From assembly GCA_003246205.1 (NCBI GenBank), contig QKBC01000016.1:1-64000 (forward strand): a stretch of DNA of 64,000 bases, read 5' to 3'. This document shows, piece after piece, positions 1 to 9,529 of the stretch. The translations under genes were made by a program, and so were the position numbers. The stretch comes from Flavobacterium haoranii (GTDB taxonomy: Bacteria; Bacteroidota; Bacteroidia; Flavobacteriales; Flavobacteriaceae). Within the stretch, counting starts at the first letter, position 1, and every line of letters begins with the position of its first letter. The notes beneath the pieces were generated by a model. It saw nothing but the letters and a program-made list of their open reading frames with translations, ran no database searches and had not been told where the DNA came from.

Positions 1-368
1 CCGCCATTATAGGTGCTGTAAAAACTGCTGAGATCTGAACTGACTGTTGTCGGATCGGTGTAATCCAAACTCGGAGTACCGTTGGCATAAGGCAGGTATT
101 CTTTGGTTTGCCTTCCGAAAGCATCGTATTCTATAGGAGTAATGATATCTTTACCACTGCCCGACTGTTTATGGGCCAGCTGTTGTACCGGACGTCCTAA
201 ACCATCGTAATAAATTACCTGAACGGCTGCCTCAGCAGGATTTGTGACATCTACTGTAACTTGAGAGCTCGGTTGTTTATAAGTGGTGGTTTTAATATAA
301 TTCTGATCCTGGCTTTGTCCTAAAGCAAGAACAGGAATAACCAACAATAAATAGAATAATTTTTGCAT
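1..368 (-). CDS. DUF6443/RHS-repeat protein, N-terminal part (runs off window)
   Basis: The first 122 codons of a longer gene whose 3' end lies beyond position 1. It opens with a signal peptide (MQKLFYLLLVIPVLALGQ), then a segment with YYDGLGRPVQQ and IEYDAFGRQTKEYLPYA. These motifs are typical of the DUF6443 domain that begins secreted Bacteroidota RHS proteins, whose C-terminus usually carries YD repeats and an RHS core. It starts 12 bp after the stop of the larger RHS-like gene at 381-4034, so the two are probably co-transcribed. Export is expected. Whether the missing C-terminus carries a toxin domain cannot be seen here. Confidence 0.8.
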   Translation of the reverse strand, partial: MQKLFYLLLVIPVLALGQSQDQNYIKTTTYKQPSSQVTVDVTNPAEAAVQVIYYDGLGRPVQQLAHKQSGSGKDIITPIEYDAFGRQTKEYLPYANGTPSLDYTDPTTVSSDLSSFYSTYNG

Positions 369-380
369 CTTGATCTTGCT

Positions 381-3300
381 TTAGTTTTGGGTTCTGTAAT
401 GGTATTCGTTTTCACTCAGGATGTTGCCGTCTTTGTCTTTGACGTATTGCAACCTACCAAAACCATCATAATGGTAAGTCGTTTTATTTCCTTTAGGATC
501 GGTAATGGTACTTACTCCTACTAACGGTTTATACGTATAAGTAGTCACCATAGCATTGGCCAGAGCCGGGTCAGTCCGTAAAGTATTTAAATCATTTAAT
601 AAAACACTTTCACTAACACCATTTAAGTCTGAATTAACTTGAATATTAGTAATAAGTAAAAGAGGAATATTAGAATATTCTATATTTTCTATTTTAGCAA
701 CAAGTTCAGTATTTCCATATCCCCAAATCATAGAAGTATATTCCCCTAACTTATTATGATATTGTAATATATTCCCCTTATAATCTCTTAAATCAATTAC
801 TAATTCTTCTTCTAATATTCCTGTACCATTACCCTTCAAAGTAGAATAACTTTTAGAAAGATACAAATTTGTATTTACAGTGTAAGGATCCGTCCAGTAG
901 CCATTGTAAATAAAATAGGTTGCATTATCTTGGAAATTACCGAAATTAACTTGTTTTAATTTCATTAAAGATCCGTCTTTAAAATCTTCCTCTTTTAAAG
1001 GTGTGCCTATAATATTTAAATCTATTAGATTTTGATCTCCAACTTCATGCGCATAACTATATTTAGTTTCTAATAAATTTCCTTCTGAGGATGAAGTTGT
1101 TTGACTAGTTACCTCTAAATTTTCTAAATTGTTATATGAAAAATTCTGTTGTGTAATAATATTTCCTGAATTAAAATATGTTGTTGTCTTTTTATTTTGA
1201 AGAACAACCTTTGAATCATATTTTATAGGATTAACAGAAAACATATATAAACCATGACAATTCTGTATATCAGCTTGTGTCATCGAAGACCCAGGTAAAT
1301 ACTTTAAATAAATTAGGAACTGTTTTGTTACATCATTTGAATTATAAAGATGCATTTTTAAAAAATCAGTTTTAATGCTCTTTAAAAAATTCCCTTGGTT
1401 TACTACATCTTCTTTAGTGATTTGAGTATATGTATATTCTTCTGTATACTTTTGTTGTCCATTATTATCAAAATACTCTTTCTTTAAAAGCCTTCCAAAT
1501 AGTCTGTTATCTAGACTACCGAAAAAATTTCTCTCTGGAAAAGGAAAAATATCATACCCTTTTCTCTCTATAAACCCAGCCGCAGTTTTTACATAGCCAT
1601 TCCCATTATCAGTATTTGCTAAAAAAGGAGAAAATGACGCATATATTGTATTACTGTCTCCAGGGCTGTAATCATTAGGTTCATCAGAAGGTCCTGTAAT
1701 AGAATTTACTTCTGTACGGTTATCTACATTGTTAAAATAATATTTTACGAAATAAGATTTATTAGCAGCATCTTCAAAATTTATAAATTTTTCCATAACA
1801 TTTGGATAAATTATCTCTCTTCCTTTATTATCTACACGATGTCCTATATTATGTGTTGAAAACCTGACCATTTTGGCATATATACTAGAATCATATAATC
1901 CTTCTTGTTCCCATTTTTCTTTAGAATAATAGTTATTAAAATGATAATAATCATAATAAGCTCTTCTTTCCGCTGCATCATAGTAATCATAAGTGGTATT
2001 TTCAATATCATTTTGTCTATCATAAGAATTATTCAAACTCCAATTTGAAATATAAGCCAAAGAAGGTTTATATAAAAGTGTGCCACTACTTGAATTTGCA
2101 TCATCAAACTTATCATAAAAATATTGAATTTTTTTAGCAGGGACAGCTGTCTCTGAATAATAACGTAATTCATTTACCCTAACTCCTGGTCCAAAAGTTT
2201 TTTTATTAATTAACTTCGAATCAAAATAGGTATTGTTTTCATATTCTATTTCCAATTCTCCCCCAGTTGGAAAACCAATTTTTTTTAATGTACCTATTTT
2301 TGGTGAATCTAGATTAACAAACCGATTACTATTTCCATTTACGGTATAATAAGGAACGTTTGGTATACCATAACATATTTTATTTCCAGTAGTATCATTT
2401 GGATCAATATAAACTGTTGGGAATGATGGATAAGGATTCGTTATTGACTGATAACCTAAATAATAACCAAAAATATCTTGGTATTGAACATAACTACGAG
2501 GAGGTAATAAATTTTCATTATCATACGTAAAGGAATAACTCTTTTCATTTGTACTATCTTCAATACCGCTTAAAAACATTCTATAATCTTCATGTCCTCC
2601 ATCTAAGTCTGCATAAGAATAATTTTTAAAAAAATTAAATGATTTTATTAATTCCTGATCTCTATACCAAAGTTCAATCTTATCAAGATTTAGTCCTCCT
2701 GTCTTTAAATCGGGTCTGAAAGTAGAATAATAAAATTTAATCTTTTGATTTTCATACGATATTTCAGATATAGAATACCCTTCAACATGTGTATCTAATC
2801 GTCCTAAAGCATAAGAAGGTAAAGTAGGAGATAAATTATATTTTAAACTTCCATATTCCCCATCATGCATTCTAGGAATTTGTTTTTGATAAAGATATTC
2901 ATTAGGTGTATATTGAAAGTTTATGATCTTATTATCAGGAAGTTTAATACTTTTTATTTTCCAGTTGTTAATCATAGTATTATATGTTTTCCATTGAAAA
3001 ATTTTACTACCATTTTGACCAAAAAAATTATGATAATATTCTTCAATTGCATCACTATCGATAAAATCAAAATTTTCAAAAGTATAAATAACCCCTTTCT
3101 TATCAGTTATTTCAAACTTTGTTATAATGGCTTCTTCTTGATCTCTTTTTTGTCCATTAGGTGAATAGTTTTTTCTCTTGTCGTAAAAATTTACAAAATC
3201 GGTATAATATTTAATCTTAATTCCTGTTTCATCTATAGGTACAGCTTCAAAATAAGTCGGATTTGTATATGATGCATATCCACCATCAATATTAAAATAA

Positions 3301-4034
3301 TCTGCTTTTCTCTTAAAAACAAAAGAAAAATCTAAATCACCTACTACGCATCTAAATACATCGGGTTCTGTATCAACATTAAACGTGGGAGTGTTATTAA
3401 CTTCATCTGACTCAGCCCAAAATTCAAATTTCTTTATTTCAATCAAACTACCTATCTCACTAAAAATATTTGAAAAACGTCTTTTAGGAAAAAAATTAAT
3501 AAACCAAGTTCCCAGAGTTGCGCTAAGACTTCCCCTATAATTCCCATATGATGTATTAATAACTTTTAAAAATTCTATATCATATGAACCATAACTTATA
3601 TCTTGTCCATATCCTACAAAATTAGCTTGATTATCACAAAATCTTTTATTATAATCATTATAAAGACCAACTTCATCTGCAACATCCTTTACAACACGTG
3701 TAATAGATCCTCCTGCATTTAAATGCCAATCAATTCCAACCTCATTTGAAATATCATCTAAATGCACTCCACTTGTTGAATATTGTAATGTTATTGGAAT
3801 ATTAACATATTTATTTTCAATGGTATAAAAATCAACATTCAAACCAAATTTCCCTGTTAAAGGATCTACACTGCCCTCCGTAGAATAATTATGAAAAGTG
3901 TAATCATTCGGTTTATTTACAGTTTTATTAATAAAATCACTATAATCAACTGAGTTATCTCTATTATTTTGAGCATTAATAAAATTTGAGTATAATACTA
4001 ATATTAAACAACTGTATATTATTCTATAATTCAT
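381..4034 (-). CDS. Secreted RHS/YD-repeat-like protein, 1217 aa
   Basis: A large exported protein with an N-terminal signal peptide (residues about 1-21, ending SNFINAQ). Most of the length is beta-rich sequence with aromatic-containing short repeats. The last ~60 residues contain recognisable YD/RHS units (TDPKGNKTTYHYDGFGRLQYV, then DKDGNILSENEYHY). Proteins of this size directly before a DUF6443/RHS gene are a common Bacteroidota pair. They are thought to form a hollow RHS-type shell, but the role in this organism is unknown. The central part (about 1000-3700) is visibly more AT-rich than the two ends, consistent with a divergent central region between conserved edges. No RHS core or toxin motif is visible in this protein itself. 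Confidence 0.75.
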   Translation of the reverse strand: MNYRIIYSCLILVLYSNFINAQNNRDNSVDYSDFINKTVNKPNDYTFHNYSTEGSVDPLTGKFGLNVDFYTIENKYVNIPITLQYSTSGVHLDDISNEVGIDWHLNAGGSITRVVKDVADEVGLYNDYNKRFCDNQANFVGYGQDISYGSYDIEFLKVINTSYGNYRGSLSATLGTWFINFFPKRRFSNIFSEIGSLIEIKKFEFWAESDEVNNTPTFNVDTEPDVFRCVVGDLDFSFVFKRKADYFNIDGGYASYTNPTYFEAVPIDETGIKIKYYTDFVNFYDKRKNYSPNGQKRDQEEAIITKFEITDKKGVIYTFENFDFIDSDAIEEYYHNFFGQNGSKIFQWKTYNTMINNWKIKSIKLPDNKIINFQYTPNEYLYQKQIPRMHDGEYGSLKYNLSPTLPSYALGRLDTHVEGYSISEISYENQKIKFYYSTFRPDLKTGGLNLDKIELWYRDQELIKSFNFFKNYSYADLDGGHEDYRMFLSGIEDSTNEKSYSFTYDNENLLPPRSYVQYQDIFGYYLGYQSITNPYPSFPTVYIDPNDTTGNKICYGIPNVPYYTVNGNSNRFVNLDSPKIGTLKKIGFPTGGELEIEYENNTYFDSKLINKKTFGPGVRVNELRYYSETAVPAKKIQYFYDKFDDANSSSGTLLYKPSLAYISNWSLNNSYDRQNDIENTTYDYYDAAERRAYYDYYHFNNYYSKEKWEQEGLYDSSIYAKMVRFSTHNIGHRVDNKGREIIYPNVMEKFINFEDAANKSYFVKYYFNNVDNRTEVNSITGPSDEPNDYSPGDSNTIYASFSPFLANTDNGNGYVKTAAGFIERKGYDIFPFPERNFFGSLDNRLFGRLLKKEYFDNNGQQKYTEEYTYTQITKEDVVNQGNFLKSIKTDFLKMHLYNSNDVTKQFLIYLKYLPGSSMTQADIQNCHGLYMFSVNPIKYDSKVVLQNKKTTTYFNSGNIITQQNFSYNNLENLEVTSQTTSSSEGNLLETKYSYAHEVGDQNLIDLNIIGTPLKEEDFKDGSLMKLKQVNFGNFQDNATYFIYNGYWTDPYTVNTNLYLSKSYSTLKGNGTGILEEELVIDLRDYKGNILQYHNKLGEYTSMIWGYGNTELVAKIENIEYSNIPLLLITNIQVNSDLNGVSESVLLNDLNTLRTDPALANAMVTTYTYKPLVGVSTITDPKGNKTTYHYDGFGRLQYVKDKDGNILSENEYHYRTQN

Positions 4035-4049
4035 ATTTTTAATTTCTTC

Positions 4050-4349
4050 TTATTTCTTAATTATTTTAACGTCCCCTGTTTCGGTATCTGTTTTTATTTC
4101 TACTACGTAGATTCCGGTTGGTAGGTTAGTCGACTTCACTAGAATAATCTTTTCATTTTTATTGCCGTTTTTTCCGGATACGGAACTCTCCGCCAAAATA
4201 AAACCGTAATCGGGAGTGGGGATAGCATCGTATAAATATTCGGCATGTTTGCCGCCAAGGTTCTTTCCTATAGAATGTTTTCTATTGAAAAGGGTTACAG
4301 GAAATAACAAGGCCGGGAAAATAGCGCTTCGGTGTAATTTTATTCGCAT
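4050..4349 (-). pseudogene. Internally deleted remnant of a T9SS-sorted protein (99 aa)
   Basis: The reading frame is open, but the protein looks like two ends of a larger one joined together. The N-terminus resembles a damaged signal peptide followed by LGGKHAEYLYDAIPTPDYGF. That motif, as I remember it, begins long beta-propeller-like secreted flavobacterial proteins. The C-terminus (PTGIYVVEIKTDTETGDVKI then IKK) is a type A T9SS sorting tail. Nothing of the expected several-hundred-residue middle remains. The apparent signal peptide lacks a clear cleavage site (FPVTLFNRKHS). It lies just upstream of the RHS pair, which in other flavobacteria often follows such a protein. I infer a degraded first gene of that cassette. 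A small functional protein is possible but less likely. Confidence 0.6.
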
Positions 4350-4424
4350 GGTATTAACTTTGTAATTTTATAGCGCTAAAAGTATGGTTTTATTGTAATG
4401 ATAAGGTTAATTTATTAACATTTA

Positions 4425-4488
4425 TCTGTTTTTTAGGATTCTTTTAAAATTACATTCTCTTTTTTTAAGTCTTTTCTGTTTTTTAGGA
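4425..4488. repeat. 14-bp direct repeat in the 4350-4633 intergenic region
   Basis: The sequence TCTGTTTTTTAGGA occurs at 4425-4438 and again at 4475-4488, a 50-bp period. The surrounding 284-bp gap (4350-4633) is otherwise AT-rich with no ORF, clear promoter or terminator that I can identify. It may be a duplication scar or part of the upstream control of the RHS cassette. Confidence 0.5.
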
Positions 4489-4633
4489 CTTTATTTTGAC
4501 TTTTCTAATTATCTAAAAAAGCTAACTTTTTAAATTGATCCCGAATTTATCTCTTAAACAGAACTAATTTCTTCTTTTATGGCATTTCCTTTATTAATTT
4601 TTTTGATACAGTTTTTTAAAATAAAATTTTCTA

Positions 4634-5434
4634 TTAATTTATTTGTACCCAAATCGGAATATGGTCGGAAATTTCTCTTGATTCATTTAAAGAAAGAAAC
4701 TGTTCATAAAATAATATAACCCCAAAATGCGTTATAAAGAAACGATTCCTGTTGTAAAAAACATTATCATATTCGGAGGCTAAACAGTCATCATTAATAC
4801 ATTTTTGGCGAAGTGATGTTTTTTGATTTTGGAAAACCGATTCGTACCCCATTTTTTTAAGCGGATTAAAAACGGTGTGCTTTTGCGGACAGTTAAAATC
4901 TCCGAGGAAGATAAGGTTTAAGTTAGGATACAAATCCGGAAAAAACTTAAAATATTTGATTTCTGTTTCAGGCTGTTGCTTCTTGGTTTTAGCATGAAAA
5001 TTAACTAAAGTAAATTCTTTTTTCCCATATCGAAAGGTACAAAAAAAGGGCTCCCGTTGAATCTCTTCTACAAAATTCTGATCCAACCATGCTTCTCCTA
5101 GTTTCGTTACTTTAGAAGGCTTCCATAAAAAGGCATAGCGTTCGGATTTATAAGCACTACCTTGTGTTGCCTCACTGACTATATAATCCCACTTTGCTCC
5201 TTTTCTATTAAGGTTATCAGCTAATTGAGCCACTGCTTTTGTTCCTGATCCGTTAACAACGACTTCTTGTATAGCCACAACATCAAAATCTTTTAACACC
5301 TCAGCCATGAATTGGATCGCGGAATCTGACTTTGAGGAACCAAAATTCTCAATATTCCACGAACAAATCTTTATTTGCGAACATACGATTGCAACATGGA
5401 AGAATAGCAAAAAAGTAAACCAAATTCTCATCAT
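4634..5434 (-). CDS. Secreted endonuclease/exonuclease/phosphatase-family protein (DNase I-like)
   Basis: A 266-aa protein with a signal peptide (residues 1-19, ending AIVCSQ) and then the DNase I fold motifs in order. These are SWNIENFG (Asn27/Asn30 region), QEVV (Glu57, metal ligand), NFHAKT, GDFN, and the C-terminal SDHIPI (catalytic Asp257-His258). All expected catalytic landmarks are present, so it should be an active metal-dependent phosphodiesterase, probably a periplasmic or secreted nuclease. The start codon overlaps the stop of the upstream lipoprotein gene (TAATG), so the two are translationally coupled. An ATGATG start leaves one residue of ambiguity. Substrate (DNA, RNA or phospholipid) cannot be decided from sequence alone. 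Confidence 0.85.
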   Translation of the reverse strand: MMRIWFTFLLFFHVAIVCSQIKICSWNIENFGSSKSDSAIQFMAEVLKDFDVVAIQEVVVNGSGTKAVAQLADNLNRKGAKWDYIVSEATQGSAYKSERYAFLWKPSKVTKLGEAWLDQNFVEEIQREPFFCTFRYGKKEFTLVNFHAKTKKQQPETEIKYFKFFPDLYPNLNLIFLGDFNCPQKHTVFNPLKKMGYESVFQNQKTSLRQKCINDDCLASEYDNVFYNRNRFFITHFGVILFYEQFLSLNESREISDHIPIWVQIN

Positions 5435-5853
5435 TACTCTACTACAAATTCATATTCATTACCATCTACATCTTTTCCAGCGAGTTTTTCGTTTTCAACC
5501 CAATGGACATACAGATCTTTTTCGTGTCCGTCTTTATCATACACCATACCGGCTCCGTATTTTCCTCGTATGTTGATGTTTCCTCTTACTTCATTACTGT
5601 CTTTATCATAACCGATAATATCGTAATTGTACTCATAATGTCCGCTAATTCCGGTACGATACTCGTAACGGTACTTTTTATCGACGTGATAGGTTTTTTT
5701 CTCTTTTTCAGTAATTTCTTTCCGGTCATCCGGCGTTATAGTATCTAATTCTATATAGAAAGATTGTGGACTTAGTGGCGGAGGTGGTGTATCTGTATCT
5801 TTACAGGATAGTAGGTTAAAAAAAATAATAGGTAATAGTAGTTTTTTTATCAT
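5434..5853 (-). CDS. Small lipoprotein, unknown function (139 aa)
   Basis: The N-terminus is a lipoprotein signal (MIKKLLLPIIFFNLLSC, lipid-anchored Cys17), followed by a proline-rich linker (TPPPPLSP). The remaining ~100 residues are charged and Tyr-rich, with repeated strand-like units such as YEYNYDIIGYDKDSNEV and INIRGKYGAGMVYDKDG. That looks like a small beta sandwich or sheet made of repeating KDG-turn strands. I recognise similar hypothetical proteins in Bacteroidota but no function. It is the first gene of a two-gene operon with the DNase-like enzyme, overlapping it by one base. It could be a partner or immunity-like protein for that enzyme; this is speculation from position only. Confidence 0.75.
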   Translation of the reverse strand: MIKKLLLPIIFFNLLSCKDTDTPPPPLSPQSFYIELDTITPDDRKEITEKEKKTYHVDKKYRYEYRTGISGHYEYNYDIIGYDKDSNEVRGNINIRGKYGAGMVYDKDGHEKDLYVHWVENEKLAGKDVDGNEYEFVVE

Positions 5854-5886
5854 GATTCTTATTTTTTGTTATTAAATTCAATTCTT

Positions 5887-7344
5887 TTAAATTATATCTA
5901 AAATATAAACAAGTCGGTGTGATGTGTTTAAGACAACATCATTTTTAGGAGACAGAACTGATCTATTCTGATTGTCTATATAGCCTAAAAAAGTAGCATT
6001 TTGCTCTATAAAATGAAATTTTATATTCTTAACACTTGCTTCTCCTTCTAATCGGATGGTTTCTAAATCTGTTTCAAATAGACGTTTGTTTTTTTCGGTG
6101 CCAAATAGTTCATAAAACATATTGGAAAGATGCTTATGGTTAATACAACTGGAAATTATTTTTGAATCAATCAATTCTTTATAAAGAATTTCATCTCCTT
6201 CTATTTTGTCTTTTATAATTTCGGCATTGCGTTCATCATTGATCTCAGCTATTGTATGGACATTAGGCGCTTCTTTTTCTATATTAAAAATAGTCATTAC
6301 GGTTCTTAGATCCACATCTTTTATCGTATCATGTTCTTTAGGTTCTGCAAATACGATGGCAAACTTTGCTTTTGCTATATTCACTTTTAACAATGTATCC
6401 AGTTCTGTATAATCATCATTTACATAAATAACACCATGAATATCATCTTGTACTTTCTTTCTGGTAATCAAAACTATTCTATTAATATTGTTTTTATCCT
6501 GAAGCAGATCTTCTATAACATTTTGTGAAGATTTGGTATATCCACAAATAATAATATGATTTTCTAATTTAATTTTTCCTATTTTACCTGAAGTTATGAC
6601 TTCCATTGTACTTTGAATTTTATTTAGTATGATTGAAACAAAAAAGCCAAATATTGCCATATTAATTAAAAGCAATAAAGCGGCAAAGAATTTACCGAAA
6701 ATGGTTTTCGGGGTATCATCTCCGAAACCAAGTACTTTAACGGAATACCAGATAGAATCTTTAAAATTCTGAAATTCGCTATCTTGGGTTCCTCTTTCGG
6801 AAATATATAAGGCAAATGAAATAACGAACATAAAAAATATTGTAAAACTCAGAAAAACATGCCATACACGACTTTCTTCTTTCATTCCTTTTAGAATGAT
6901 AAAGATCTTATCGATTTCTCGAAATGTTTTTATAGATCGATAAATTCTAAAAATCCTGAACAATCTGAGAAACCGCAACGTTCTGAAGACTCTAAAAAAC
7001 TTTATACTAGGTATAATTGCTAAAAAATCTATAACTGTTTTCCACTGAGTAAACCATCGCAACTTCTGAATCAAAGCATGTTTTAATCCTTTATTCTTTA
7101 GGTCTTCTCTGAAGTTTGAAGCAACATAAAAACGAAGCAAAAACTCTGTAATGAAGAAGAACATAATTCCTTCATCTATTTTTTCAAAAATAAAAGGTAA
7201 TTCTCCCTCACTATTTTCAATAAAAATAGGAACAATGGAAAGGATAATAATAACTGCTAAAAAAATATCAAACAGAAATTTCTTGCCGTCATTTAACTGA
7301 TCGTTTTCTAATATGTCATAGAGCCATTTTTTCACTTGCTCCAT
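5887..7344 (-). CDS. Voltage-gated-type ion channel with C-terminal RCK/TrkA-N domain
   Basis: A 485-aa six-TM channel. S1-S3 lie at about 24-115. S4 carries seven arginines at perfect three-residue spacing (Arg118, 121, 124, 127, 130, 133, 136), an intact voltage sensor. The pore helix and filter lie at 195-212, and S6 at about 218-240. Residues from about 262 form a Rossmann RCK/TrkA-N domain (HIIICGYTKSS), followed by a TrkA-C-like end. The filter reads VLGFGDD (204-210) where a potassium channel normally has TVGYGD, so the outer filter is altered. The RCK glycine loop is also degenerate (GYTKSS). It is the last gene of its operon and overlaps the upstream vWA-like lipoprotein gene by 29 bp, so it is very probably co-expressed with it. 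Confidence 0.85.
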   Translation of the reverse strand: MEQVKKWLYDILENDQLNDGKKFLFDIFLAVIIILSIVPIFIENSEGELPFIFEKIDEGIMFFFITEFLLRFYVASNFREDLKNKGLKHALIQKLRWFTQWKTVIDFLAIIPSIKFFRVFRTLRFLRLFRIFRIYRSIKTFREIDKIFIILKGMKEESRVWHVFLSFTIFFMFVISFALYISERGTQDSEFQNFKDSIWYSVKVLGFGDDTPKTIFGKFFAALLLLINMAIFGFFVSIILNKIQSTMEVITSGKIGKIKLENHIIICGYTKSSQNVIEDLLQDKNNINRIVLITRKKVQDDIHGVIYVNDDYTELDTLLKVNIAKAKFAIVFAEPKEHDTIKDVDLRTVMTIFNIEKEAPNVHTIAEINDERNAEIIKDKIEGDEILYKELIDSKIISSCINHKHLSNMFYELFGTEKNKRLFETDLETIRLEGEASVKNIKFHFIEQNATFLGYIDNQNRSVLSPKNDVVLNTSHRLVYILDII

Positions 7345-8254
7345 TCTTAGTTATAAAATCTTTAATTATTTTATCCGTATTACTTGGTAAATCAGTTGAT
7401 TTTATTTCTATATGTTTTACCTTCATCTCTTTTAACCAATTTGACCAATACATTTTTATTACATCTTCTTCATAAGGATTATTTGAATCCGGATTTATCC
7501 CTAAAACAAGTACTTCTATATTAGACAAATCGTCATTCGACTTGATAAATCCTAAATCATTCTCTTGAATTCTTTGTTTCCAATCCGGTTTATTCAATTG
7601 GTTATTCATAACTAATTTTGAAGTTAAATAAGATGTTCTTCTATTTTCAACAATTTTAGTGTCTTGGTGATACATATAACCATCTGTCAATACAATAAGA
7701 ATGTTTCGACTTTTCTCATCAATGCAGTAATCTTGTAATTTATTTTGAAAAAATCTCCAGATATCTGCTCCAACGTATTTATCATCTTGTATTGCTAAAT
7801 CGTAAATTTTTGAAACTTCTTCAGAATACGTTTCTTCTATTTGAGCAAATAACTGTTTGCTCACATTATTCTTGTCGATCTGGAATTTTAAACTTCTTGA
7901 AATAGCATTTATTTCAGGATTTTGCGGTTCAGGATTAAAAAACACTTGAATTTTATCATTCATTTGTCTAATTCTTTTCCCTTTTAAGTGATTTACAAAA
8001 CTATTTGATATAGATTGAATATATCCCAAATCTCTTTCATAATACTCCATTGTTGAATTAGGATATTTTTTAGGACTAATTCTATCTGACAGATCAATAA
8101 GAATACTGATATTCAAATTGTTTTGATAGTCTTTTACTTTTTTCCCTGTTGTTTCTACTTTTTCTTTTTCTCCTTGAGTATCATCATTCTTACATGAAGT
8201 TGCAAAACCAGACAAAATAATTACAACGATTATTATAAATATTATTTTTTTCAT
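7316..8254 (-). CDS. Lipoprotein with von Willebrand factor A-like domain
   Basis: A 312-aa protein with a lipoprotein signal (FATSC, Cys21) and then a vWA-like Rossmann domain. Strand 1 reads NISILIDLSDRIS with the MIDAS start DLSDR at 54-58. The canonical DxSxS is only partly kept: Asp54 and Ser56 are present and the third Ser is replaced by Arg58. A later strand reads NILIVLTDGYMY, the usual T/D position of the MIDAS. It is predicted to sit on the periplasmic side of a membrane. It follows the coiled-coil membrane gene by 6 bp and overlaps the ion-channel gene by 29 bp, so all three are likely one complex. The combination with a TerB-like gene recalls Ter-type vWA/TerB partnerships, but this protein is exported, unlike TerY. 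Confidence 0.75.
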   Translation of the reverse strand: MKKIIFIIIVVIILSGFATSCKNDDTQGEKEKVETTGKKVKDYQNNLNISILIDLSDRISPKKYPNSTMEYYERDLGYIQSISNSFVNHLKGKRIRQMNDKIQVFFNPEPQNPEINAISRSLKFQIDKNNVSKQLFAQIEETYSEEVSKIYDLAIQDDKYVGADIWRFFQNKLQDYCIDEKSRNILIVLTDGYMYHQDTKIVENRRTSYLTSKLVMNNQLNKPDWKQRIQENDLGFIKSNDDLSNIEVLVLGINPDSNNPYEEDVIKMYWSNWLKEMKVKHIEIKSTDLPSNTDKIIKDFITKNGASEKMAL

Positions 8255-8260
8255 ACTCTA

Positions 8261-9526
8261 TTAATTTTTTGAATATATGAGATGTTGAAAATCAGGGTTT
8301 ATTAAATCTAAACTTTTTAAATGTTCATTAGCGGTACCTTCACATTCCTGAAGTAATTCTTCTTTTTCTTTTTTAGGTAAAGCTATTTCAGTATTAATGG
8401 CTTGAAACCAACCTTCTTTATACTGCGTATGATAATTCAGATATTCTTTAACCGGAAAAACAAAACCGTCGATCTTAGCTTGCAACACATTAATTTTTCC
8501 GCTTTCATCTGAAATTTTTGATTTGAACTCATTAATCTTTTCAAAAACTTTCTTAAGTTGTTTTTCAAAATATTCTATTTGCTCTCTTTTCGATTTAATA
8601 AAAACTTTGATTTGATCTAGTTTTTCAAATTCTTTCATTACAAAGTCAAATACTAACCCCCAAATAATGTATACAACAAATCCTGCAAAAATGATCATCC
8701 AAAATTCAGCTTCAGTTAACCCTATTTGTAAATTATATGGTGGTGATTCCATAGTTTTATTAAAATCATAGATTTTCTTCTCGATCTGGTAAGCTAATAA
8801 TGTATCAAACAAGAAGGTCAAAGCAAATAGTGAGATCAAACGAATAATATTTTTAATTCCTTTTCCTTTTTGAACCATGTGAATAACATACCCCAATCCC
8901 ATAAAAACAAAAGGAATAGTTATCACCAATGTGCCTTCAAGCCAACTATCATTAAAAGCATTATTAAAAGCATCTTTGTCAAAGATAGCAGCCGTCAAAC
9001 TATCATTTGAAAATTCTTTAAAAAAGGCAGAATAAGATGCTGAAACATAAAACACTATTAGATAAAGTGTAATAGGAATTAACAAGGTCAATCCAATATA
9101 AAACTGAGCTGTTAATCCTTTAGCTCCTTCAATATGTTTTTCTGGATTCTTTTTAACATCGATGATCTCAAATTTCTTTTCTTCTATCTTATTATTGATC
9201 TCTTGTTCTTGCTCTTCCTGAATAGATAGTCCTGTTTCATATTTTTTTAACTCAACACGGCATTTCTCTTGTTCTTCTCTATAAGGTTGTTTTAACCTTT
9301 CTTGTTCATCTTTCAGTTTTCTACACTGATCTTCAAAACTATAATACAAATTTTCTAAACAGGCTTTCAATACTATTGGTTTACCTGTTGCTTTTACCGA
9401 AGCAGCAAAACCACTTTGATAATATGTTATTCTAATCTGTTCTTTATCTTCTGGTTCATTTTCCTTATCAGAAAACATAACTCCTTTATGATTTTTAACG
9501 CTGAAAAGTTGTTTTAGTGATTTCAT
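8261..9526 (-). CDS. Four-TM coiled-coil membrane protein, unknown function
   Basis: A 421-aa protein without a recognised family. Residues 67-120 are a charged coiled coil (RKLKDEQERLKQPYREEQEK). Four hydrophobic segments follow at about 141-163, 198-218, 226-246 and 272-294. A second coiled coil spans about 300-365, and the tail (366-421) is soluble. Both coiled-coil arms should be on the same, presumably cytoplasmic, side. The gene sits 3 bp after the TerB-like gene and 6 bp before the vWA-like lipoprotein gene. The layout suggests a membrane scaffold linking cytoplasmic TerB-like and periplasmic vWA-like partners. No enzymatic motif is visible. Confidence 0.7.
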   Translation of the reverse strand: MKSLKQLFSVKNHKGVMFSDKENEPEDKEQIRITYYQSGFAASVKATGKPIVLKACLENLYYSFEDQCRKLKDEQERLKQPYREEQEKCRVELKKYETGLSIQEEQEQEINNKIEEKKFEIIDVKKNPEKHIEGAKGLTAQFYIGLTLLIPITLYLIVFYVSASYSAFFKEFSNDSLTAAIFDKDAFNNAFNDSWLEGTLVITIPFVFMGLGYVIHMVQKGKGIKNIIRLISLFALTFLFDTLLAYQIEKKIYDFNKTMESPPYNLQIGLTEAEFWMIIFAGFVVYIIWGLVFDFVMKEFEKLDQIKVFIKSKREQIEYFEKQLKKVFEKINEFKSKISDESGKINVLQAKIDGFVFPVKEYLNYHTQYKEGWFQAINTEIALPKKEKEELLQECEGTANEHLKSLDLINPDFQHLIYSKN

Positions 9527-9529
9527 GAC

